A program made the translations under genes and the position numbers. DNA of 32,380 bases, taken from contig JAIEOV010000154.1 of assembly GCA_019750135.1 (NCBI GenBank), forward strand, positions 1-32,380. Reading direction: 5' to 3'. The DNA comes from Reyranella sp. Its GTDB lineage: Bacteria > Pseudomonadota > Alphaproteobacteria > Reyranellales > Reyranellaceae. The notes under the pieces were generated by a model. That model did no database searches and had not been told where the DNA came from. It worked only from the letters and a program-made list of their open reading frames with translations. Below are positions 8,469 through 15,049 of the stretch, in pieces. Every line of letters begins with the position of its first letter. The first letter of the stretch is position 1.

Positions 8469-9955
8469 TGACCGCGCGAATGGCAGCTCGGGCCATCATG
8501 ATCCAGGGCACGGGATCGGACGTCGGCAAGTCGTTGCTGGTCGCGGGACTGGCGCGCGCTTTTACGCGCCGTGGTCTTCGTGTCCGCCCGTTCAAGCCGC
8601 AGAACATGTCGAACAACGCCGCGGTCACCAGCGATGGCGGCGAGATCGGCCGTGCGCAGGCGCTGCAGGCGCGCGCGGCGCGCGTGCCGCTCAGCGTCCA
8701 CATGAACCCGGTGCTGCTGAAACCCCAGAGCGATGTCGGCGCGCAGGTCGTCGTGCAAGGCAAGGTGATGGGCAACGCCAAGGCACGCGAATACCAGGGA
8801 CTGAAGCCCAAGCTTCTAGGGGCGGTCCTCGACAGCTTCGGACGGCTCGCCGGCGAATGCGATCTCGTGCTGGTCGAAGGCGCGGGCTCGGCCTCCGAGG
8901 TCAATCTGCGCAAAAGCGACATCGCCAACATGGGTTTTGCCCGCGCGACAGACGTACCCGTTGTTCTGGTGGGCGACATCGACCGGGGCGGCGTGATCGC
9001 CAGCCTGGTCGGCACCAGGACCGTGATCGACGCCGCCGATGCCGACATGATCGTGGGCTTCATCGTCAACCGCTTCCGCGGCGATCCCACGCTGTTCGAC
9101 GACGGCATGAAGACGGTGAGCGAGCGCACGGGCTGGCCCGCGCTGGGGCTGGTGCCCTACTTCAACGAGGCGCATCGCCTGCCGGCCGAGGACGCGGTCG
9201 TGCTGCAGGACAAGAAGATGGGCGATGCCGACGGGCGGGTTCGCATCGCCGTGCTGGTCTATCCCCGCATCGCCAACTTCGACGATTTCGACCCTCTGCG
9301 GCTCGATCCCGGCGTCGACCTCGTCTTCGTCGGACCGCACCAGCCCGTGCCGGGTGACACCCGTCTGGTCATCCTGCCGGGTTCGAAGTCGACCATCGCC
9401 GACCTCGCCTCGCTCCGGGAGTGGGGCTGGGACATCGACCTCAAGGCGCACCTGCGGCGCGGCGGCTTCGTGCTGGGCGTGTGCGGCGGCTACCAGATGC
9501 TCGGCCGCACCATCGCCGATCCGCACGGCATCGAAGGGCCACCGCAGAAAGTCGACGGGCTCGGCTTGTTCGATGTCGACACCGTCCTGGAAGGCGACAA
9601 GGTGCTGGTCGAGGTGACCGGCGAAACCGTCGACGGCGCCGTGCCGTTCAAGGGCTACGAGATGCATGTCGGCCGTACGACCGGATCCCTGCGGCCCTTG
9701 CTCAGCCTCGGCAATGGCAAGACCGACGGCGCCGTTAGCGGCGATGGTCGCGTCGCCGGCTGCTACATCCACGGCCTGCTGGCCGACGACCGGCAGCGAC
9801 AGCATTGGCTAGGACTCATCGGCGGGCGCGCCGCCGGCTTCGACTACGAGGCCGATGTCGACGCCACGCTCGACTTGCTTGCTGAGCACCTGGAGAAGCA
9901 CGTCGATTGCGACCGCCTGCTCGCGTTGGCGCGCGAACCCAGGATCAGCGCATGA
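8468..9955 (+). CDS. cobQ: Cobyric acid synthase CobQ
   Basis: Glutamine-dependent amidation of the b, d, e and g carboxylates of adenosylcobyrinate a,c-diamide. 495 residues. An N-terminal dethiobiotin-synthetase-like ATPase domain carries the loop GTGSDVGKS (14-22) and KPQNMSNNA; the C-terminal class I glutamine amidotransferase domain has the nucleophile in VCGGYQMLG (about residue 338) and the late histidine in YIHGLL. The start at 8468 overlaps the cobO stop (ATGA); an in-frame ATG at 8480 would also keep the P-loop. The stop overlaps the next gene by 4 bases. Confidence 0.95.
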   Translation: MTARMAARAIMIQGTGSDVGKSLLVAGLARAFTRRGLRVRPFKPQNMSNNAAVTSDGGEIGRAQALQARAARVPLSVHMNPVLLKPQSDVGAQVVVQGKVMGNAKAREYQGLKPKLLGAVLDSFGRLAGECDLVLVEGAGSASEVNLRKSDIANMGFARATDVPVVLVGDIDRGGVIASLVGTRTVIDAADADMIVGFIVNRFRGDPTLFDDGMKTVSERTGWPALGLVPYFNEAHRLPAEDAVVLQDKKMGDADGRVRIAVLVYPRIANFDDFDPLRLDPGVDLVFVGPHQPVPGDTRLVILPGSKSTIADLASLREWGWDIDLKAHLRRGGFVLGVCGGYQMLGRTIADPHGIEGPPQKVDGLGLFDVDTVLEGDKVLVEVTGETVDGAVPFKGYEMHVGRTTGSLRPLLSLGNGKTDGAVSGDGRVAGCYIHGLLADDRQRQHWLGLIGGRAAGFDYEADVDATLDLLAEHLEKHVDCDRLLALAREPRISA

Positions 9956-10686
9956 AGGGGGCCGGCACCATCGTCGCCGGCCTCCTCAGCGTCGTGATGG
10001 CGCATCACGCCGCGCTGCTTCCCCACGAATTTGCCCACTCCTTCATGGCTTGGGCGCTCGGCTACAAGAGCGACCCGTTGGTGATCCACTGGGGCGTCCG
10101 CCGCGCCACGGACGTCATACTCCTGCGCGACATCAACCAGCGTGTCGACTACGCCGCCATGTACGCCCGCGGCGACGGCTTCGCCGCGGCGTTGGTCGGC
10201 TTCGCGGGGCCTGGCCTCGCCAACGGGACGCTCTACCTGCTGTCACTCTGGCTGCTGCAGCGGCCGCGCGTTCGTCGCAGCACCCTGCTGTTCACCTTCG
10301 TGTTCTGGTTCAACTTCATGAATCTCGGCAACTTCCCCAGCGGCGACATGGCGGATATCGCCAAGGGGCTCGGCGTCTCACCCTGGGCCGTCCTCGTCGT
10401 GTTGGGGATCCCGACCGCGATCGCCATGTGGTTCTTCTTCGCACGCACCCTGCCCATGGCGCTCGGCCGGATGACGACATCGTCGTCGGAGCGTGGGCTG
10501 ATCATCACGGTCTCGATCGTCATCATGTTCGGCTATTTCGGCCTGGTCGGCTTCGAAGGCTATGACAGGACCTCCCACCTTCTCTCGCTGGCGTCGGTCT
10601 GCCTGATCCCCGCTATGCTGATCCTGTGCTGGCCGACGCGACGCTGGATGCGAACGAGGATCGAGGCGTCTGGAACCGCAGGCTGA
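9952..10686 (+). CDS. Putative membrane metallopeptidase, M50-like (HExxH)
   Basis: 244-residue polytopic membrane protein, not recognised as any known cobalamin enzyme. The first hydrophobic helix holds HEFAH (H25, E26, H29), the zinc protease signature in the position seen in site-2 proteases. A later membrane-proximal NFMNLGNFPSGDM (N121-M133) could supply the third ligand Asp (D132), as the NPDG-type motif does in M50 proteins. I count roughly five to six hydrophobic segments. The ATG is in an ATGA with the cobQ stop, so it is co-translated with cobQ. Substrate unknown; it could be a regulatory intramembrane protease or a catalytically different relative. Confidence 0.65.
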   Translation: MKGAGTIVAGLLSVVMAHHAALLPHEFAHSFMAWALGYKSDPLVIHWGVRRATDVILLRDINQRVDYAAMYARGDGFAAALVGFAGPGLANGTLYLLSLWLLQRPRVRRSTLLFTFVFWFNFMNLGNFPSGDMADIAKGLGVSPWAVLVVLGIPTAIAMWFFFARTLPMALGRMTTSSSERGLIITVSIVIMFGYFGLVGFEGYDRTSHLLSLASVCLIPAMLILCWPTRRWMRTRIEASGTAG

Positions 10687-10738
10687 TTACGAACACGAAG
10701 CCATGCATGCACTGCCATCAGTAATGCGAGAGGTTTGC

Positions 10739-10758
10739 GGTATTTCCGGTATTTCCGG
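10739..10758. repeat. 9-base tandem repeat (GGTATTTCC, two full copies plus GG)
   Basis: GGTATTTCC occurs at 10739-10747 and 10748-10756 and is followed by GG. It lies in the gap after the M50-like gene, within the segment that the 10942-10970 promoter would transcribe. Confidence 0.8.
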
Positions 10759-10941
10759 CAGAGAGCCTGGTAGCGCTTCGAGCCCACACCCCCTATCGGT
10801 TGGGCCTCCCTTCCAGTTCGGGCAGTTCCCCTCTCCGGATGCAGGCGATCAGGTCGGCCGCGCGCGGCGCCAGGCGCAGCCTCCTGGGTGTCGGATGAAC
10901 GATGCATAGAGCGGGAACGCGGCAAGCCGCGCAACGAACCC

Positions 10942-10970
10942 ATTATATAACTACAGTGCGATATTGTCAA
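10942..10970 (-). promoter_or_regulatory. Consensus sigma-70 promoter flanked by 8-base direct repeats
   Basis: On the minus strand TTGACA (10970-10965), a 17-base spacer and TATAAT (10947-10942) match the textbook consensus exactly. ACTGTAGT occurs twice on the same strand, at 10980-10973 just upstream of -35 and at 10957-10950 in the spacer, 23 bases apart (about two helical turns), which suggests an operator. No gene is evident downstream before the converging M50-like gene. Confidence 0.75.
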
Positions 10971-11091
10971 CCACTACAGTCAGATCCCAGGCCCGTTTCG
11001 TTTGCGCGAGTTTTTGCGTCCCAAAGAGGGGTCTACGGCGCAATAACGCCGCGTGTCGCCGGACGCGAGTGCCGGCAGTGCTTTCATGCGA

Positions 11092-12069
11092 TCACTTGGT
11101 CGCGATCTCGAGGCCAAGCACGATCAGGACAAGCACCGCGACTTGCACGCCGCAGGCCGTGCGGTAGAGCGTGAGCGCCCGTCGGATATCCTTCGCCGTG
11201 AGCTCGCTCGTGCCCTCACCCACCCAGCGTTCGTCGACAGGCACGCCGTCGTAGATGCGCGGCCCCGACAGCCGGATGCCGAGCGCACCCGCCATCGCCG
11301 CCTCCGGCCAGCCGGCATTGGGCGAACGGTGATGGCCGGCGTCGCGCCAGATCGTCCGCAGCGCGCCGGCGGGCGAGAGGCCAAGAGGCATGGCGGCCAG
11401 CAGCAGCCACAGCGCCGACAGGCGAGAGGCCGGCAGGTTCACTAGGTCGTCGAAGCGCGCGGAGGCCCAGCCGAACGCCTGATGGCGCTCGGTCTTGTGG
11501 CCGATCATGCTGTCGGCGGTATTGACCGACTTGTAGGCCAGCGCGCCGGGCAGCCCCAACACCATCATCCAGAACAGAGGCGCCACCACGCCGTCGGAAA
11601 AGTTCTCCGCCAGGCTCTCGATCGCCGCGCGGCAGATGGCGGCCTCGTCGAGGGCCTTGGTCTCGCGGCCGACGATGTGGGCCACGGCCGCGCGACCGCC
11701 CGAGACGCCTTCCGTCTCGAGGCCCTTGGCGACCGCCAGCACGTGCGTATCTAGGCTGCGCTGCGCCAGCAGTGTGCTCGCCAGCATGCCGCACAGGAGG
11801 AGCGCGATGATGCCCGGGAACAGACGATCGAGGAGAGCCGTGATGGCCACGCCTGCCAGCAACGAAACGGCCAGCAGCAACAACAGCGTCAGCACGCCGT
11901 ACAGCCGCCGCTCGCGCGACGATCGCGCTGCCGAATTCCAGGCGTCGTCGCACCATGTTATGAGGCGGCCGATCCAGGTCACGGGATGGCCGATCAGGCG
12001 ATAGACGGCGTCGGGATAGCCGACCATCGCTTCGGTCGCGATGGCAACGAGGGCGAGGTCGGCGAACAT
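11092..12069 (-). CDS. cobD: Adenosylcobinamide-phosphate synthase CobD (CbiB)
   Basis: Integral membrane enzyme attaching the aminopropanol (phosphate) arm to adenosylcobyric acid. 325 residues, normal for CobD/CbiB, with several hydrophobic helices. Family blocks include AICRAAIESLAENFSDGVVAP (about 160-180), the SVNTADSMIGHKTERHQAFGWASARFDD region and RDAGHHRSPNAGWPEAAMAG. I chose the ATG at 12067-12069 because it yields the usual N-terminal helix ending in YPDAVYRLIGHPVTWIGRLI; upstream frame is not family-like. Its start codon shares the tetranucleotide CATG with the divergent cobC start. No strong RBS is visible. Confidence 0.93.
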   Translation of the reverse strand: MFADLALVAIATEAMVGYPDAVYRLIGHPVTWIGRLITWCDDAWNSAARSSRERRLYGVLTLLLLLAVSLLAGVAITALLDRLFPGIIALLLCGMLASTLLAQRSLDTHVLAVAKGLETEGVSGGRAAVAHIVGRETKALDEAAICRAAIESLAENFSDGVVAPLFWMMVLGLPGALAYKSVNTADSMIGHKTERHQAFGWASARFDDLVNLPASRLSALWLLLAAMPLGLSPAGALRTIWRDAGHHRSPNAGWPEAAMAGALGIRLSGPRIYDGVPVDERWVGEGTSELTAKDIRRALTLYRTACGVQVAVLVLIVLGLEIATK

Positions 12070-13081
12070 GCAGGATGTGCCTAACACAGGCGTGTTGACC
12101 GGCAAACCGATCGCCCATGGCGGCGACCTCGGCGCGGTGCGGCGCTGCCATCCCGACGCGCCGCGGCCGTGGATCGACCTGTCGACCGGCATCAATCCCG
12201 TGCCCTATCCCGTCATCGAGCCACCCGCCGACGCCTGGTCGCGCCTCCCCTCGCACGACGCCGAGCAGGCGTTGATCGCCGCCGCCGCGCAACGCTATCG
12301 CTGCCCGCCCGGCCAGCTGGTCGCCGCCCCGGGCACGCAGGCGCTGATCCAGGTCCTGCCTCGGCTGGTGCCGCGCTCGCGCATCGCCATCGTCGGGCCG
12401 ACCTATGCCGAGCACGAGCACAACTGGCGGCGGCACGGCCACGACGTGGCCGTCGTGACAAGTCTCGAGGCCGCGCATGCCGATGTCGTTGTCGTGGTCA
12501 ATCCCGACAACCCGACCGGCCGGTTGTTGCCGACGCAGGCTTTGCGTGGCGTCACAGCGCGGCTGCTGGTCGTCGACGAGGCCTTCATCGACCTGCTGCC
12601 CGGCGACGCGAGCCTCGCCGGCGACCTGCCGGGCAACGCCGTCGTGTTGCGCTCCTTCGGCAAGACCTATGGCCTGGCGGGGCTGCGATTGGGCTTCGCC
12701 ATCGCGCACGAGTCGCTCGCGTGGCGCTTGCGCGATGAGCTGGGGCCGTGGGCGGTGTCCGGCCCTGCCCTCACGATCGGTGCGGCGGCGTTGGCCGACG
12801 ATGCGTGGCTGCGGGCGGCAGCGACGCGTCTCGCCGACGACGCCCGCACGCTCGATGCGTTGCTTGTCTCCGCCGGCTTCACGATCCTGGGCGGCACGAC
12901 GTTGTTCAGGCTGGCGAGCCATCCCAAGGCGCCCGACAAAGTCGAAGACCTTGCGCGACACGGGATCCATGTCCGCGCCTTTGGCCACCAGCCGACATGG
13001 CTGCGATTCGGCCTGCCAGCCGGTGAGCAGGAGTTCCGCCGCCTGTCAGCGGCGCTTCAGGTGCCGCAGAAGGTACGATAG
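12068..13081 (+). CDS. cobC: L-threonine-O-3-phosphate decarboxylase CobC (PLP enzyme)
   Basis: Makes (R)-1-amino-2-propanol phosphate for the nucleotide loop; it corresponds to Salmonella CobD. Fold-type I aminotransferase, about 337 residues. It shows the N-terminal HGGDLGAV, the VVVNPDNPTGR motif (about 142-152), LVVDEAFIDLLP and the PLP lysine in SFGKTYGLAGLRLGF (K199). The ATG at 12068 has GAGG 9 bases upstream; a GTG at about 12092 is a possible later start. Its 3' end overlaps the convergent selO by 25 bases. Pairing with cobD puts the aminopropanol donor synthesis next to its attachment enzyme. Confidence 0.9.
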   Translation: MQDVPNTGVLTGKPIAHGGDLGAVRRCHPDAPRPWIDLSTGINPVPYPVIEPPADAWSRLPSHDAEQALIAAAAQRYRCPPGQLVAAPGTQALIQVLPRLVPRSRIAIVGPTYAEHEHNWRRHGHDVAVVTSLEAAHADVVVVVNPDNPTGRLLPTQALRGVTARLLVVDEAFIDLLPGDASLAGDLPGNAVVLRSFGKTYGLAGLRLGFAIAHESLAWRLRDELGPWAVSGPALTIGAAALADDAWLRAAATRLADDARTLDALLVSAGFTILGGTTLFRLASHPKAPDKVEDLARHGIHVRAFGHQPTWLRFGLPAGEQEFRRLSAALQVPQKVR

Positions 13082-14571
13082 ACGCCCTGGTCGGTCGGCG
13101 CCGGTCGGGCATAGTCGGCGAACTGGGCACGCTCCTCGAACGGCCGCGCGAGCACCGTCAGGAATTCCTCGAACGGGCCGTAATCGTCGTGCTCGATCGC
13201 CGCTGCCAGAACCGCCTCGACGCGATGATTGCGCGGAATGTAGACGGGATTGACCGCCTGCATCGCGGCGCGCCGCGCATCGGTATCCTGCGGCTCGACC
13301 GCCAGGCGTTCGCGCCAACGCGCGGCCCAGGCATCGTACCTGGCCGGTTCGGTGAAGAATGCGCGCGCCTTGTCGTCGCCTTGCGGATCGAGCGCGCGGA
13401 ACGTCGCGGTGAAGTCAGCTTGCGCCTCCGCCATCGCGTTCAGCAGCTCCTGCGCCAACGCGCCGTCGCCGTCGTCCTCGGTGAAGAGGCCGAGCTTGCG
13501 CCGCATGCCGGCCATCAGCGCCGAGCCATAGCGGCCCTGGAAGGTGCCCAGCGTCTCGTTGGCGATGGCCAGCGCCTTGTCGGTGTCGTCGTCGAGCAGC
13601 GGCAGCAGGGTCTCGCCGAAGCGCGCCAGGTTCCAATGGCAGATGCGCGGCTGGTTCGCGTAGGCGTAGCGGCCGCCATGGTCGATCGAGCTGAACACCG
13701 TGTCGGGCTTGTAGACGTCCATGAAGGCGCAGGGGCCGTAATCGATGGTCTCGCCCGCGATCGAGCAGTTGTCGGTGTTCATAACGCCGTGGATGAAGCC
13801 CACCAGCATCCACTTCGCGACAAGCTCGGCCTGGCGCGCGATCACGCGATCGAACAGCGCGCGATAGGGCTCGGCTTCGTCGCGCGCATCGGGATAGTGC
13901 CGCGCGATCACGTGGCCGGCGAGCAGGCGCAGCGCCTCGCCGTCGCCGCGGGCGGCGAAGAACTGGAAGGTGCCGACGCGGATGTGGCTGGTGGCGACGC
14001 GCGTCAGCACCGCGCCCGGCAGCACGGTCTCGCGCATCACCGGCTCGCCGGTGGCGACCGCCGCCAGCGAACGCGTGGTCGGGATGCCCAGCGCCGCCAT
14101 CGCCTCGCTGACGATGTATTCGCGCAGCACCGGGCCCAAGGCCGCGCGGCCGTCACCGCGGCGCGAGAACGGCGTGGGGCCCGAGCCCTTGAGCTGGATG
14201 TCGCGCCGCACGCCCGTGCGATCGACCACCTCACCCAGCAGGATGGCGCGGCCGTCGCCGAGCTGCGGCACGAAGTTGCCGAACTGGTGACCGGCATAGG
14301 CGAGCGCAATCGGCTGCGAACCGACGGCGATGCGGTTGCCAGCCAGGACTTCCACGGCCTGCGGCGTCGCCAGCATCTCAGGCTCGAGGCCGAGCTCGCG
14401 GGCCAGAACATCGTTGAGCTTCAGGAGGCGCGGCGCCGGGACCGGCGTCGGATCGAGCCGGGCATAGAAACGCTCGGGCAGCCGGGCATAGCTGTTGTCG
14501 AACGCAATGACCGGCCCGCCGCCGGATGGCGGCGCCTCGCGCAGGAAGGACAGACCGGTGTCGTTCGCCAT
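13057..14571 (-). CDS. selO: Protein adenylyltransferase SelO (YdiU family)
   Basis: Pseudokinase-fold enzyme that AMPylates protein Ser/Thr/Tyr residues; in E. coli it acts in redox homeostasis. 504 residues. It shows YAGHQFGNFVPQLGDGRAI (92-110), K128 in QLKGSGPTPFSRRGDGRA, and the metal/catalytic block HGVMNTDNCSIAGETIDYGP (N265, D267, D277). The C-terminus FCGT places a cysteine three residues from the end, where eukaryotic SelO has selenocysteine. ATG 14571 has AGGTGA 9 bases upstream. It follows a small secreted protein gene on the same strand by 43 bases and could be co-transcribed. Confidence 0.95.
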   Translation of the reverse strand: MANDTGLSFLREAPPSGGGPVIAFDNSYARLPERFYARLDPTPVPAPRLLKLNDVLARELGLEPEMLATPQAVEVLAGNRIAVGSQPIALAYAGHQFGNFVPQLGDGRAILLGEVVDRTGVRRDIQLKGSGPTPFSRRGDGRAALGPVLREYIVSEAMAALGIPTTRSLAAVATGEPVMRETVLPGAVLTRVATSHIRVGTFQFFAARGDGEALRLLAGHVIARHYPDARDEAEPYRALFDRVIARQAELVAKWMLVGFIHGVMNTDNCSIAGETIDYGPCAFMDVYKPDTVFSSIDHGGRYAYANQPRICHWNLARFGETLLPLLDDDTDKALAIANETLGTFQGRYGSALMAGMRRKLGLFTEDDGDGALAQELLNAMAEAQADFTATFRALDPQGDDKARAFFTEPARYDAWAARWRERLAVEPQDTDARRAAMQAVNPVYIPRNHRVEAVLAAAIEHDDYGPFEEFLTVLARPFEERAQFADYARPAPTDQGVYRTFCGT

Positions 14572-14614
14572 GGTTCATCACCTGTAATGGAACAAGAAAG
14601 AACGCAATGAACGT

Positions 14615-14974
14615 CTAATCGTCGTAGCTGGCCGTCGTCATGCCCGTCATGCGGTCGTAGACCAGCTTGATCTTGCTCAGCGTGCAAAGATTGAGGTTGC
14701 GCCACACCGCCGGCTGACCGCCGTCGGCGAAACCGACCTGCAGGTCGGCCTGGCAGTAGGTGGTCGGCGCATTGAACGTCACCTGCCGGCGCTCGCCCGC
14801 CTTGATCGGCGGCGGACGCAGCACGTTGGGCGTCCAGAAATTGAAGTCGGTCTCGGACACCGCCAGCTGGCTGATCGGATAGGCCGTGCCGTTGATCAGC
14901 AGGAAACTGGTCTCCTGCGCCGCCACCTCGCCCCCGGCGAGCGACAGGACGACGGCCAACACCTTGCGCATCAT
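14615..14974 (-). CDS. Small secreted protein of unknown function
   Basis: 119 residues with a signal peptide (MMRKVLAVVLSLAGGEVAAQ, cleavage after VAA likely), so probably periplasmic. The mature part has two cysteines (TYCQAD and LNLCTL) that could form a disulfide, and beta-rich sequence. I do not recognise the family. The start is the first of two adjacent ATGs, with GGAGAA 8 bases upstream. The same frame stays open for more than a thousand codons upstream, but that part is antisense to the porin and HDAC genes. It is divergent from the porin and just upstream of selO. Confidence 0.75.
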   Translation of the reverse strand: MMRKVLAVVLSLAGGEVAAQETSFLLINGTAYPISQLAVSETDFNFWTPNVLRPPPIKAGERRQVTFNAPTTYCQADLQVGFADGGQPAVWRNLNLCTLSKIKLVYDRMTGMTTASYDD

Positions 14975-15003
14975 GAAACGGCTTCTCCGAGCGGAAAAAA
15001 CGC

Positions 15004-15033
15004 ATCTTATCGTCGCTTTGCACACCCGCTCAA
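15004..15033 (-). promoter_or_regulatory. Possible promoter of the small secreted protein gene (and selO)
   Basis: On the minus strand TTGAGC (15033-15028), an 18-base spacer and TAAGAT (15009-15004) are placed to start transcription about 20 bases before the ATG at 14974. It overlaps the leader and RBS of the divergent porin gene. Confidence 0.35.
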
Positions 15034-15049
15034 GGTAGAGGTGGGTGCG

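Larger units (their letters stand above)
10687..11091. other. 405-base intergenic region without a convincing gene
   Basis: It separates the M50-like gene from the end of cobD. It holds a tandem 9-base repeat (10739-10758), a GC-rich stretch (about 10850-10935), and a near-perfect minus-strand promoter (10942-10970) pointing left toward 10687. Open frames here have no RBS and no recognisable product. Downstream of the promoter on the minus strand an AGGAGG (10889-10884) precedes a CTG-initiated 25-codon frame ending in TAG, which I regard as possible but unsupported. A small RNA or a decayed small gene would explain the promoter. Confidence 0.5.

Noticed and set aside
10739..10758. Tandem repeat as the start of a CRISPR array
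   Set aside because: Units are 9 bases without spacers; no cas genes.
10703..10909. 68-codon plus-strand frame in the intergenic region
   Set aside because: No RBS, Pro/Ser/Arg-rich, no similarity that I can recognise.
10560..10970. 136-codon minus-strand frame starting close to the orphan promoter
   Set aside because: No RBS, its second half is antisense to the M50-like gene and the translation is not protein-like. The promoter is kept as a separate observation.
11000..11060. Rho-independent terminator downstream of cobD
   Set aside because: A 5-bp stem around CGGCG-caataa-CGCCG exists but no U-run follows on the minus strand.
11216..12988. Minus-strand open frame of 590 codons across cobD and cobC
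   Set aside because: Covers both real genes in another frame, no recognisable domain.
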